Source of the DNA: Smallanthus sonchifolius
Lineage: Eukaryota > Streptophyta > Magnoliopsida > Asterales > Asteraceae
Assembly: GCA_023525975.1 (NCBI GenBank)
Contig: CM042022.1
Location: 65,306,001-65,370,000 of the forward strand
Reading direction: 5' to 3'
DNA: 64,000 bases
Shown here: in pieces, positions 1-11,660 of the stretch
Layout of the letters: every line of letters starts with the position of its first letter
How positions within the stretch are numbered: position 1 is the stretch's first letter
Made by a program: the position numbers and the translations under genes
Notes under the pieces: model-generated
Seen by the model: the letters and a program-made list of their open reading frames with translations, nothing else
Databases searched by the model: none
What the model was told of the DNA's origin: nothing

Positions 1-1044
1 ATAGTAATATGGTACACACAAAACCCGCCAAGGTCTGTGTTAACCGGTATCGGTTTCCCGTATAAATGATCATAAAAGATACTACCTTAGGCCTGCCTCA
101 CAAGTTAATGATTGTACTAAACATAAACACACGTATGGTCGCCAAGTAGTTTAAGACATAAAACACATAGTCATTAGCATGAGAACAATGGTATTGAATT
201 TTGTATGTAATGTATGTAAACATGTTCCACCCCGAGTATTTGTAAACAATAGTAAAGAGAAAAGGGACCATGAAACTCACCTTCCAATAAGTAGTTTGAT
301 AATCACACAAATAAGTTGTCGTTGCACATGTGTCTAGCTAACCATAAGGTTAACCTAAGTTTTGATGAAGTATATGGATCAATAGTTTGTACATGTTTAA
401 TATAGAAATAATTAAAGGAAATAAGAGTGAGACGGTTGGGATCTTAGGGTTTTGAAACGAACGAACGAAGGAAAGATATGGATCCTAATAGTAACTAAAG
501 TAATAATATATAGATAGGATTACATAACATAATGTTTCATGAATGTTATTTATAAAGAAACTTAGTATCAACAATAAGTATTAGTTGCAAAAATAAATAT
601 CTCATTGAGACCATTAATTTCAAATTGTCACTATGTTGGAACATTTTAATATGGTATACTTTGAAATAAATAAATTTATTATTTATCAAATTATTGAAAG
701 AATCTTTAATATTTGTGGAAGTAATAATAATAACATGATTAAAACACTTATGGTATTAATAATACTCATTTTAATATTATAATATGGGTCATGTCGCTAA
801 AATGGATTAGATAAAGTATTTGTATAGCCCCTTCCGTTTAATAAAAGTCATGACACGACTATAATTTTAAAAGGTATAAAATAATGGAGGTTTATGACGC
901 ACTTAACATTTGTCATCCTTTTAGAAATAGATATTGGTGACGAAATAATACTCGCTAAAAAAGAGAGAAAAAAAAAGAAAAGAAATAGTGACGCTCATAT
1001 ACTATAATTTATACGTTTATGATAAAGAAAATTTCTAATTAATC

Positions 1045-1080
<36 letters not shown>

Positions 1081-2556
1081 ATATGCATTTTATTTAAAGA
1101 GGAGTAATAGTTATAATCCTTAAAAATCTATAAAAGACAAAAAAATTGGTTTATTAACCATGGGATGGTAATTAAAAATACATCTAAGTGTGTATGAGTG
1201 AGTATATAACTTTTGTGTATAAAAACCCTTACAAGAGTGCTGAAATCAAAACACAAAAAAATTAAAATAATAGGCAACAGGTCTCGAACACGTGATCTGT
1301 GCTAAGGAGGTTTAGAGCTTTAACCAGTTGTTCTAGGCTGTCATATTGACAGGGATTAGAAACAATTTCATTTTAACACAATGGTTCTAGGGGCCCTTCT
1401 TCCCCAATACCCAAATCGCAACCCAGTCCCCTTCTCCTCCCTTTTTTTCCCTTTTTGTTACTCCAATCGAATACAACAGATACAAGGCAATACGGGTGTA
1501 TAACGACGAGTAATAGTTACCCGATGTGGGTCTTGAATCGTCGAGTAATGAGGGGCCGCATATTGCATTGATTGCAAACCGAAAGGGAGGAAGAAAAGAT
1601 GAATTTGGGGGTGTTTTCGAGTGTAACGGGTTATAAGGATCTTATGGGATGGTTATAACGTGTCTACACCTGTTATTGCAACAAGATTTGTGATATTTTG
1701 GAGCTTGACTTGTGGTTTAAAACATATAACCGAGGGTTTAAATTGGTTCATAAAAGTTCATGATTTCGCAATTAAATGCGGATTAACCTTCCTTAATTGA
1801 TTGTAAATGAGTGGGGAAACCAGTTACGAAAGATTTTAATCCGAATTTTGAAGGGATTGGAGAGTTTTAATGCGTGTTTGACTTTTTCAAGTGAAAATTG
1901 GTTTGACATCACTTCCAGGGTTCAACTAGTCTAAAAGGGGGTTCAAGTAAGGGTTCAAAGGCAAATTAGAGGGTTCAAAGGCAAATTAGAGGGTTCAATG
2001 AGGATTTAAATGAATTTAGAGGGGGTCCATTTGCTTGTGGAGGGTCCAAACCATCTTCATTTGATTTAAAATCATTTTCAAATATATAATTAAATTGATT
2101 TTTATAAACTTTATAAAAACTAGACATATTCGGTTTAATCTAAATATATTTATAAGGATTTATTTAATATTTTCAAATATATATATCTTGTTTAAAACCA
2201 ACCAAATACTTAGTATGGCTTGTTTAAAATATATAAATATGTTTACATACATATATTTATAAATGATTACATATGTATCTATAAATGAATAATTAGATAA
2301 ATGTATATGTACGAAGGATGTAAATACATCATTAAGCTTATAAATTTTATTAATTTTTATAGTAAGGTATATATATTTAAATACATGTGTTATATATGGA
2401 ATTGAAATATTGAAACTTTTAATTGATATATAATTAACGTAAAAAACAAGATTCAATGTCTCATCTTGTGATGAGCAAGATCGGGATTAAAAAGGAGTGT
2501 CATTATTGTTTAGAATAAAATAAAAAAAATAATACCGAAAAATCGTGGATGTTACA
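1..2556 (-). repeat. Ty3/gypsy LTR, cut by window start
   Basis: Read on the minus strand this LTR begins TGTAACATCC at 2556 and runs left past the window edge. Bases 1-330 align by eye with the gypsy A LTR at about 10470-10780, but the segment near 1390-1450 looks more like the gypsy D LTR, so it is a related subfamily. The base after 2556 is not a polypurine tract, so this is a 5' LTR or solo LTR inserted into the Athila/Tat-like DNA to its right, not the mate of the gypsy A LTR. A splice-donor-like AAG|GTGAGT lies on the minus strand at 280, where three other LTR families have one. No ORF here looks real. Confidence 0.75.
1044..1080. repeat. (AT)n(GT)n microsatellite
   Basis: A run of AT dinucleotides passes directly into GT dinucleotides inside the left LTR. 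Length may vary between individuals. Confidence 0.9.
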
Positions 2557-4101
2557 TTGGCAAGGATTTTGACAACACTAACTGGATCGATGAATACTTT
2601 GATAAGCTACAAAAACTAAAGGACTTGAATGAAGGAAGAGGAGATACGGGGGAAGTCGATGGCCCCCACCTCAAGAAAGACTAATGAAGCACGTACGGGT
2701 CTGGCCAACGACCTTTAAATAAACGTGGCGCTTCCGAGAAGTAACCCGATGATCATGAATAAATTGAGAAGTTAGTGCATACGGCAGAAAGCATAGACCT
2801 CGGGTTTGGTTTTCAATTTTAAGTTTCTATTACTTCAAACCCCAGGTATGCCTTCTCGATACTAGGACCTTAGTAGCTTAACTACTACCTTTTATTTTCC
2901 TTGTCTGCTTTTATGTTTTCCTTTTATGTGTCAGGTAGAATAGCATCACCAGATAGTCTCTCTACTTCTTTGAGTAATCACACTCCATCTGTACAACCTG
3001 AGGAATCGAAAACCACATCAAATTTCTTTGAAATTCGATGACGTATTTGAAGCAACATGTTGATAAGCAGCTGATAGGCACAGCCTGACAGCGGCAATAA
3101 GTTTTGGCCTTAGGTTATACACCGAATTGACCGGGGAGTACCAGTTTCTTTTCCCTTAAAACTTCATGCATTTAAATTCCTGCATAGCATTCCATTACAT
3201 GCATTTGTACATTGACGGCAATGCACAGTTTTATGTGTGGGGTGGGGAATTTAGAGATTTAGGACTACTTGTAACCTCAAAGCAGTAAAATTTTAACTCG
3301 TGATTTTCTACCCATTTGACTAAAACATTACAAAACCCTACCTTTTGTAAAACCCGGAAAATTTTCAAAAATTTTAAAACCTAAAAATCTAAACCTTTTT
3401 GAGTTCGCACCTAATTAAATAAATGAATACATGGCAAGTAGAAACAAATAAATATTATGCATAACAAATCACAATACCCTATCCCATCTGTTTCCATGTG
3501 AGAATAATCTGACCCTTTTCATGAGCATTATTATTATTATTATTTTTCGCATGCTCCTTCGTTTGGTATACTGAGTGTTTTTCGATCGAATTTTAAGCAT
3601 AATTAGAACTTATGTGACTTATACATATCAAGACCATGCACTAGTAAAAGTATGAAAGCGATGGAGGCACCTAGGACTTTATTACCCTTATCCTTAAACC
3701 CAAAAACTCAAAAAAAATATTATCCGCCTAAATAACCCTTTGAGCCTTAGCCTTTCCTTTTTTACTACCCGCATTTATCACCCAGCCAGCGTTTCGTAAA
3801 CACCGGTTATTGGCTAACTGTCTTCGAAATGGAAAATTATCCTATGTCATTATTTCAAGTTTATTACCATTGAGGCAAATTTGGAAATAATCTATTTTAC
3901 TCAAAAGAATTGAAATATACAAGAACGTGGATATATTAGGAAGAAACAGCCGAACTATCTGCAAGTAATTTATGAACATATTATTTCAAGGAAATTGAGC
4001 AAAAAGAATTATTGAAGAATTTGTCTTGATACAAAAAGAAAAGAAAAAAAAAAGAAAGAGAGAAGTTGGTCTTTTACCGGTAAGACCTTAAAGAGCTGGA
4101 T

Positions 4102-4503
4102 ATGCATTCTTTTGATTTCAATTTGCTTTCTTGTATTCATTTCGCAAAGCCCAAATTACCACCCGAACTCCAAGAGAAGATTTTCAAAGCAACTAGTGAC
4201 GTAAGAAAACGGTGGCGCAAGCAGGAACAACTGTCACCATTTTGCGGCTTGTCAAAAAGTGCCACCAAAAGATACGAAAAATGTGTGAAGTGTGACAACT
4301 GGTGCCACGATAAAAAATGTAGCAAGAATCAAACTTATTCCCAAAATGAGTATACGCATCTGATCAAAGAAGGAGTTGTTAGGCTACAAGCCAAAAGAAC
4401 CATACGGAAAGGCAGTAATGTGTACTACGCAGTGAGGGAAGAGTTGGCATTGATGAAAGATCTTGGTCTTGGCAATCTGACCATAAACGATTCCTCAGAT
4501 TAG
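4102..4503 (+). CDS. Unrecognised 133-aa ORF in the Athila/Tat-like 3' region
   Basis: This open frame lies between the end of pol and the 3' LTR, where Athila elements can carry an envelope-like ORF and Tat elements other extra ORFs. The protein is basic in its first half. It has a Cys/His cluster near residues 60-75 (CVKC, then CHDKKC) that could bind zinc, and a KEGVVRLQAKRTIRKGSNVY stretch. No signal peptide or membrane span is visible, which argues against an envelope function. It ends in TAG just before 4504. I do not recognise the family. It could be a remnant of a longer ORF or a captured host exon; the absence of stops over 133 codons in an otherwise decayed element is its main support. 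Confidence 0.4.
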   Translation: MHSFDFNLLSCIHFAKPKLPPELQEKIFKATSDVRKRWRKQEQLSPFCGLSKSATKRYEKCVKCDNWCHDKKCSKNQTYSQNEYTHLIKEGVVRLQAKRTIRKGSNVYYAVREELALMKDLGLGNLTINDSSD

Positions 4504-5052
4504 TTATACCCTCATGATTTGAGTACTGTAGAGAGACCAGCTAGTATTTTCCATTTTAAGCCATGAAGTCGTAGCTGTGTGTTTCACGATAGCTACAGCC
4601 CTTCAAACCCTTTAAATCCTTAAAAATCCAAAAAGATTTTTATTTTCACCCTTTATTTTTATTTTAGCCACATTACAACCCTTTTTAAAGTCCTCTTGAT
4701 TCATGCATACTACTTAGTTAATTGGTGGAGACTTGATTTGCATACAAGCTTATGACCATTGCATAATTTGATTCGAACTTGAGTCTTTCACTCAAACTTA
4801 CATTATCCACATATATAACCTTAGAGTTGAGTGAACATTGTGAGGAGTGAAAGTTTATGCATAATTGAAGTTCTAGTAGGCTTGTCATGGATTCAATCAT
4901 AGAAAAACACAAATATAGAATAAGTAACTCAAGAGTTATCCTGGAGTTTCCATCTACTTGGGGCTCCATTACCCTTTGTAAAGTTTTTAGTTATGGGTAT
5001 GATCATGCATGAGTTTGCTTGAGGAAAAGCAAAGTTTAAGTGTGGGGTATTA

Positions 5053-6637
5053 TGATATGCCCTAAATTATACATGTTTTGCATGCATAATAATCCCCATA
5101 TTATGGTACCAATTGATTAAAAGCCTTGCAATTGATACTTAAAGCGTTAATATTTTACAATTGCAGATTATTCGATGTCCCAAGATAAGCAGAGCAAAAA
5201 CCAGCTTAAAACATGAAGAAATCAAGCTTTCAGAGGACCAAACCTGAGCATTGACCCCCAAGAAGTTAAACCAGGTCAACATAAGTTAAACCAACAGCTA
5301 AAAGACAAAACTGGGAAGCAGTTGGGCATTGCACGGTCGTGCAATGCCATGCACGGCCGTGCAAACCCAATCTTGGTTCCCAAGGGTCTAGTACACTATC
5401 ACTTGTACCCTGTTTCATTCCACACACCTCAATACACCAATCCATACCTCAAGAGAGAGTGAATAGTTAGTTTCTAGTAGTATTAGAGTAGTAGTAGTGA
5501 GTAGAGGGGCTCTTCCTCCTTGTTCCACAATAGGGGAGCCTACGAAACTCAACGTTACACTAGCTAGTATGGCCATTCGTGGCTACACTTCTTGTATTGC
5601 TAGGGTGAAGATGATGGTTGGTGCATGTTAATGTTTGACGTATTAATCTAGTGGTATGTTTATGTCTTTAATTATTCGTCCTTAAAACCACCATTTGGTG
5701 GGCTTTTATTGTTGTCTAAATCCGTCTTTATATTTGTGAGTATTCTTGATTTTAAAGCGTAGGATAATAAAACCTTTTTAATCAAACTTCTTTTGAAACT
5801 TGTACGTCTTTATACAAGAAGAGATTGATAAGCCAAGGCTTGGTCAACATTATTAAGGTCGTACGTCTTTATAAGAACTTCTTATGCGACCAAGAATTGG
5901 TGAACTCATGTTGGGAACGGTACGTCTTTATACTTGGTCCCATTGTTACACCGCCTCCCGGTGAGCAAAATATAATCACCTATTTAACTTTAATACAATG
6001 CATTTATGTTCGATGTCTTAAAACATCCCGGAGATGACCATTCAAAGGGTTGAGGGTAACTGTTGTCCCTAACGGGAGGCACTACTATTTTAATTTAAAT
6101 ATTTTAATTCGTGAATCAAATGTCGTGAGGACGAGGCTCTAGCGGTGACCCGGGTCACAAGTTTGTAGTAGTCATATCGCTGGATTAGTCAACTTAACAT
6201 TATCACGTACCAAGCTGATTCGAAGCCCGAAGCAATACTCTTCGTGACCTGATCATTTCCGAGATATTTACTTTCTTGTTGTTTTCTATTATGCTATTTA
6301 CATTCATGTTACACACATCACGCAAGTTTTTACTTTTATGTTATTTACTTTACCGTTATTTACTTTTCTGTCATTTACTGTTCTGCTTCACAAGCACACA
6401 AAACCCACTCACTAATTGATCCGGCTAAACGATAACAAAAGTTGTACTGCAACTCGACCGTGTCTATTGGTTCGATACTTGGTTCTTACCTAAACTATAT
6501 TATGTTGCGATACGTACACTTGCCTATTGTGAGTGTTTTTAAGTTAAAGTAATTATCATTTTATAAATTTAATACCTGATCTCGTAAAACCATAGTAAAA
6601 ATATATTATATTTTTATATATTAAAAACGACACATCA
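5053..6637 (+). repeat. Athila/Tat-like 3' LTR
   Basis: The LTR starts TGATATGCCC right after the purine-rich tract and ends CACATCA at 6637, giving about 1.59 kb. Start and end match the second Athila/Tat-like LTR at 57842-59639 (TGATGTGC...ACATCA). It contains a perfect palindrome with 11-nt arms around a GT centre (5325-5348), followed by the palindrome TGCACGGCCGTGCA (5350-5363). The core CACGGTCGTG recurs in the LTR at 58029-58330 and in gypsy F. Confidence 0.7.
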
Positions 6638-7480
6638 ATAGGCAATCACTTTACCTCGTTGCACGAGAACACAACCAAGACCTAAATTAGAAGTGTCACA
6701 GTAGATGACAAAGTCATCGTTTCCATCAGGAAGAGTCAAGATAGGAGCTGCACACAATTTCTTCTTTAGAGTCTGAAACGCTTCTTCTTGATTTGGTCCC
6801 CACTCGTATGGTTTGCCTTTATGTGTTAAGGCTGTGAGTGGCACCGCGATCTTTGAAAAGTTCAATATGAAGTGACGATAATAGCCCGCTAAACCAAGAA
6901 ACGAGCAGACTTCCGTAGGGGTTTTTGGAGCTTGCCAGTTCTTCACCACCTTAATTTTAACAGGATCCACGTGAATACCCTTCGCGTTGACTATATGGCC
7001 CAAGAATTGAACTTCCTTTAGCCAAAATTCACACTTGGAGAACTTCGCATACAATTGTTCCTTCTTCAAGAGATCCAAAACCAATCGCAAGCACTTTTGA
7101 TTTTGAATAAATGAGAATGTCGCCAATGAAGACGACCACGAATTTGTCCAAGTACGGTTTACACACGCGGTTCATAAGATCCATATTGGTTAGACCAAAG
7201 GGCATAACCATGAACTCATAATGACTGTACCTTGTACAAAAAGCTGTTTTTGGAATATCAGATTCAAGCACTCCTAATTGGTGGTAACCAGAACGAAGAA
7301 CGATTTTTAAGAAACAAGTCGAGCCTTGAAGTTGATCAAATAAGTCATCAATCCTTGGAACTGGATAGCGGTTCTTCACAGTAAGCTTGTTAAGTTCCTG
7401 ATAGTCGATACACATGCGGAAAGAACCATCCTTCTTCTTGACAAATAAAACGGGTACTCCCCAAGGAGAAACACTAAGAC
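6638..7480 (-). pseudogene. pol: Gypsy A reverse transcriptase and RNase H start
   Basis: RT would copy element RNA into cDNA inside the virus-like particle. Visible motifs in order: YQELNKLTVKNRYPVPRIDD, GYHQLGV, YEFMVMPFGLTN, the polymerase box, KFSKCEFWLKEVQFLGHIVN, SFLGLAGYYRHF, and the RNase H start LPDGNDDFVIYCDTS. The polymerase box reads VVVFIGDILIYSK: the first catalytic Asp of the usual FIDD is Gly, so the enzyme would be inactive. Several residues are missing after TN in MPFGLTN, and a frameshift near 7030-7120 splits the frame. The sequence stops at ...KVIAY where the Athila/Tat-like LTR begins. The homologous gypsy E copy (36992-38185) is better preserved. Confidence 0.85.
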
Positions 7481-7494
7481 GAATGAATCCTTTG

Positions 7495-8787
7495 TCAGAA
7501 AGTTCTTGAAGTTAGCTTGAAAGTTCTTGCATTTATGAGGGTGCAAGACGATAGGGTGACAGCCATAGGGTTTGCTCCTGGCACTAGATTGATACGGAAT
7601 GCAACTTGACGTGCGGGTGGAAGACTGGGTAGGTCTTCGGGAAATACTTCCGGAAAGTCTTTGATCAATGGAATGTCTTGGAGACTTTTGCCATTGTCTT
7701 TCCGCTCCACAATATGTGCCAAGAAAGCTACGCACTTCTTTCGTAAGTACTTTTGCGTGGTAGTACAAGACATAAGCTTGAGTTCTTTAGACAGCTTCTC
7801 CCCATAAACGTTCAAAATGTTTCCCGAGTCGAGAGGGATACGAATATACTTTTCAAAGCAAACGACTTTAGCATGATACTTGGTTAACTAATCCATGCCT
7901 ACTATGACGTCAAAACCTCCGAGAACCATTGGAATAAGATTAATTGAGAAGTCATGGTCATTCAAATTTAGGGTACAATCTCTAATGATGGTGTCACAAG
8001 TAACAGAATATCCATCCGCTACTAATATATCAAAGGATTTGTCTAACTTAGTTCGACTCATAGCAAGTTGTGGTTCAAATTCAAAGGACACAAAACTTCT
8101 ATCGGAACCAATATCAAATAGGATAGAAGCATATTGATAATTAATTAGATACGTACCATTCACCACATCATTGTCGGCTTGAGCCTCGTTGACATTAACG
8201 TTGAAGGCACGTCCATGAGCTACGTGGTTTGCATTCCCCTGGATCACAATCCCTTGTTTCATGTTTCCTTGGTTCATAATGACCAACCTAGGACAACGGT
8301 TCCTGAAATGATTAGGGTCACCGCACTCATAACAAGCACGACCCTGGGTGATAGCAGCAGGAGCAGGAGCAGGAGCAATAGGTTGGTGGATTTGGTTAAC
8401 TTGTGGAACAACATGACAGGTGTTAGCCACATGCCCATAATGTCTACAAGTGGTACATAGACAACATGGCAAATTAGTCGTGTGATGATGCTTGCAGGTG
8501 CTGCACAAAGGTAGAGTTCCCACATAAGGCTTCTTGTTGGGGTTATAAGCATTAGGGGCTACTTGAGCTAAAGGTGCAGCAGAAGTGATAATAGCAAAGT
8601 TCTTGCCCTTCCGCTTCTTACCATTAAAGGAAGACTCAGCCTTGACTTCTTTGGTGGGTTCTGTAGTAGTCTTCTCAGCGGTTTTCTTGGCACCCTTCTT
8701 AGAAAAGGTTCCTGCTTTAACATGGTTATCCATCAATGTAGCAGCCAGACGGATTGGTTCCTCAAGTGTGGTTGGATTGCTACCCAA
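7495..8787 (-). pseudogene. Gypsy A gag zinc knuckles and protease
   Basis: One 299-codon open stretch (7888-8787) encodes the gag C-terminus with two Cys/His regions. The second is the canonical CX2CX4HX4C knuckle CYECGDPNHFRNRC, expected to bind element RNA. An aspartic protease follows. Its catalytic triad reads FDIGSD where LDTGAD is usual, so the Thr/Ser next to the catalytic Asp is lost. The GFDVIVGMD segment is followed by TAG in place of the expected Trp codon (just before 7888). The linker to RT (7495-7815) has CTTTQKYLRKK and FPEVFPEDLPSLPPARQV before a frameshift. Gypsy E has the same order at 33463-34500. Confidence 0.85.
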
Positions 8788-9382
8788 AACGGTATCTTGA
8801 TTTGCATCGGCAGACCATTGATGTATTTTTCAATGGACCTTGAAAGAGGAGTGACCATGTGAGGCACAAGGAGGCTAAGTTCATGAAAATGTGTGGTATA
8901 GGCAAGGCTTTCACCACTTTCTTGCTTCAGATCCCAAAACTCAGCTTCTAACTTCTTAATCTTGTTGCGAGGACAAAACTCATCAGTCATGAGTGTCTTA
9001 ACATCAGCCCAAGGTAGAGCCAGTGCAACCTCCAAACCACGGTTACGCTTTTTCCCGTTCCACCAGGTGAGTGCCCTCTTCTAAAAGACACTAGTACCAA
9101 AGCGAACCTTTAGGTTCTCGGGACAATCAACATTGATAAAAGTACCCTCAATGCTTTTGAACCATTAGAGAAGTCTAGTGGCTCCTTCATTCCCGTAGTA
9201 CTTGGTGTGGTTGCATGAGTTGAAATGTTTGAATGTGCACGGGGGATTGGAATTTCTTTGATTAGCACTCTAGTGTAGTTGGTTGACCATGGTTGGTAGA
9301 ATTGTAGCCATTTGCTGGACAATCCTGGTAGTGAGGTTGTCTCTACGTTCACAGTGACGAGGCATTCTACAATAGTAAACAC
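8733..9382 (-). pseudogene. gag: Gypsy A gag, capsid-like part
   Basis: The conserved retrotransposon gag segment is readable in pieces. Around 9040-9190 a frame gives WFKSIEGTFINVDCPENLKV, then KKRNRGLEVALALPWADVKT, DEFCPRNKIKKLEAEFWDLK and RSIEKYINGLPMQIK. An in-frame stop lies in the N-terminal part, and another frame change follows PMQIK. The protein would assemble the particle. The start codon was not placed: sequence right of about 9382 reads in mixed frames. Confidence 0.75.
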
Positions 9383-10040
9383 AATAAGGGATGGATAGGA
9401 AATTCATATGATATGAATCATGAATAAGAGTTTGTGATATTTAATAAAATATTGGATGGCATCCATTCAGTTTACATCACCAAATGGGTAAGTTGACTTA
9501 TCAAAGTATTTTAAGTTCATCTAATGTCCGAGAAGTCGTGCTTTAGCCTAAACGTGGATACTCATCCCAAGAATTCCCAGGAAGGCAAAACTGGTCCATC
9601 GGTTGATTTAGATTTATACGAAATGATTTCCTAGACAAAATTTCCCAGGATACAGGCATCCACCCTTTAGGATTGCACAAGTTCTCATTCATTATTTAGA
9701 ATTCACATACTTTGGACGAGAGTTTCATTTTGGATTAGACTTTTAAGTCTAAGAGTATGTTTCAAGTAATCCATGTAGTTTCAAACAGTTTCATGTAGTC
9801 CCTTGAATTTGTTGTTCATGTATTTGCCCACGTAGACAGAAATAGATACTTATAGATAGGTATAGGTAAGTGGATGTGATTCATGTAAGAGTAGATGTAA
9901 GTATGTGTATAGAATAAGAATAGAGTGGAGTTCCTAATAAAGGACATGTGTTAAACTCACGTTTTGGACTCCTAGGTTATAGTCTAGGTCATATGTAACT
10001 AATAACCTAATTCCGTATAATCATGTCTCTGATACCAATG
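9383..10040 (-). other. Gypsy A untranslated leader
   Basis: About 650 bases lie between gag and the 5' LTR. No conserved ORF or strong repeat was seen. The only signal is the primer-binding site next to the LTR. Confidence 0.6.
10026..10037 (-). promoter_or_regulatory. Primer-binding site of gypsy A
   Basis: On the minus strand TGGTATCAGAGA follows the LTR end TGTGACA after three bases. It matches the 3' end of plant initiator tRNA-Met, the usual primer for these elements, and fixes the LTR boundary and orientation. Confidence 0.9.
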
Positions 10041-10270
10041 TGTCACACCCCGGCCAACGGCGGATTATACGTCGGGGCTGACGCGGTTGTTCATAAGCAC
10101 ATGATCAACTATTAAAATGCGTTACCATAGTTATTTATCATATTAGATATCCGTTACAAGGAAAATAAAAACATATTGTTCAAATGAAAAATAACATAAT
10201 CAAAACTTATATTTATTTATACTAAGTCCATAGCCCTAAGTGATCAAGCATAGTCTTTAAACGGGTACAC

Positions 10271-10743
10271 CTGAAACATGTAAGTAAATGTCAACTACAA
10301 GTAGTTGGTGATAGGTTTTGACACCAAACAAAGTTTAATGTGATTTACAATTCAATATGTTCAAACCAAGTCTAAGGCATAAATGTGAAAACATACAAGG
10401 TTTCAAAGTGTACAATCAATCCATGTAATATGGATGCACAATCCCTTGATTGCGTGTTGTAAGGTACCAAAATGTATACACAAATCTGTCAAGATTTGTG
10501 TTAAGTGATGAATCGGATTCCCATATAAATGATCATGTTAGGTACTACCTTAGGCTTGCAACACTAGTTAATAATTGTACTAAACATGAACACATGTATC
10601 ACCAAGTAGTTTAAGACATGAAGTACAAAGGCTTTGCATAAGAACGTTGTAATTGAATTGTGTATATAAAGTAATTGTAAACATGTTTGTTCACCTCGAG
10701 TATTTGTAAACAAAAGTAATGTAAAAGGGGCTATGAAACTCAC
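10271..10743 (-). other. Candidate intron in gypsy A LTR
   Basis: The minus strand has donor-like GTGAGTTTCATAGCCCC starting at 10743 and an acceptor-like tract (TTGAC, then TTACTTACATGTTTCAG) ending at 10271, 473 nt apart. The same pair at nearly the same spacing is found in gypsy D, E and F LTRs. No transcript evidence is available here. Confidence 0.45.
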
Positions 10744-11559
10744 TTGTAATGTAGCTAGTAAGTTGTATGAATTGTATCCTAGAGTCAATATATGTCTAAT
10801 GAAAGTAAAGAATTTCTAAGTTTATTTGATTTTCTTGGGATTCTTGGAATTTGGGATTAGATATAGGGTTTGTAGGAAAATATTTGTTTAACACAAGTAT
10901 TGAAATAATAATGATAAAGTTGTTTATAAAATTAGTTAGAACTAATTAGAATTTCTAATTAATTATATAGTGTTTATAGTAATAATAATGCGTTTGAATT
11001 TATTTAGATAATTATTCTAAAAATAAATAACTAAATAAATTATAGATTAGAAAAGGTTTAAATAATAAAATAATTATTTAAATTATCTAGATAATCTCCT
11101 TTACTTAAATGACAAATAAAGAGAGATTAAATTAATATAAGTAAGCTTTTAATAAAATTAATGAATTTGTACAATTATTTATCTAAAATAATTATTTAAG
11201 TATTTCTATAAATTTTAGAATGTTTTAAATAATTATTCTTTGCCAAAATAATTATTTATGTGTTTAAAATGAGGGTTAATAATGTTTAAACAAATATTTA
11301 AAATTTGTTTAGTAAACATTACAATTTTATAAATAAAACAACATAATTAGATTTGTTTAAATAAATCATTTATATTGTTTATTTAGAATTTTTATAATTA
11401 TTATAATATATTTTTAATAAATTAAAAATGAATAAACCATTATTTGATATTTTCTGTTTTTATATAAATTACTAAACATATTTATTGAATTTATAAAAAT
11501 TAAATCAAGTTTAAAATTATTGTTTTATGTATTAAAATAATTAAAAGGGTTTAAATCAG

Positions 11560-11660
11560 AAAAAAAAAGAAGGAGTTGGCCCGGCTTGAACCCGGGTCTA
11601 CCCTGGGGACACACACGCGCAACCATCAGACCAGGGCTTATGCCTTGGTCTAACCTGATG
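11560..11660 (-). other. tRNA-like module in gypsy A LTR
   Basis: In the LTR sense the minus strand has a D-arm-like segment (CCCTGGTCTGATGGTTGCGC), a perfect T-arm (CCCGG-GTTCAAG-CCGGG, 11596-11580) and then a run of at least 8 T (11568-11561), which could end a Pol III transcript. It is not a complete cloverleaf: no clear acceptor stem was found. Confidence 0.5.

Larger units (their letters stand above)
2557..6637 (+). mobile_element. Athila/Tat-like Ty3 element, 3' part
   Basis: The internal region (2557-5052) is followed by a complete 3' LTR (5053-6637). Around 2700-2750 is a stretch reading 'ctggccaacgac...cgcttccgagaagtaaccc', which resembles the segment found just after pol in Athila/Tat elements. 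The internal end has the 'gcttgaggaaaagcaaa...aagtgtgggg' polypurine signature typical of that group (5017-5047). The right end abuts the RNase H coding region of gypsy A, so the element probably inserted there; its 5' part lies left of the window, interrupted by the LTR at 1-2556. Lineage assignment is from memory of family signatures. Confidence 0.65.

Noticed and set aside
6638..9382. Gypsy A left LTR at 1-2556 as its 3' LTR pair
   Set aside because: No polypurine tract next to 2556, subfamily features differ, and Athila/Tat-like DNA lies between.
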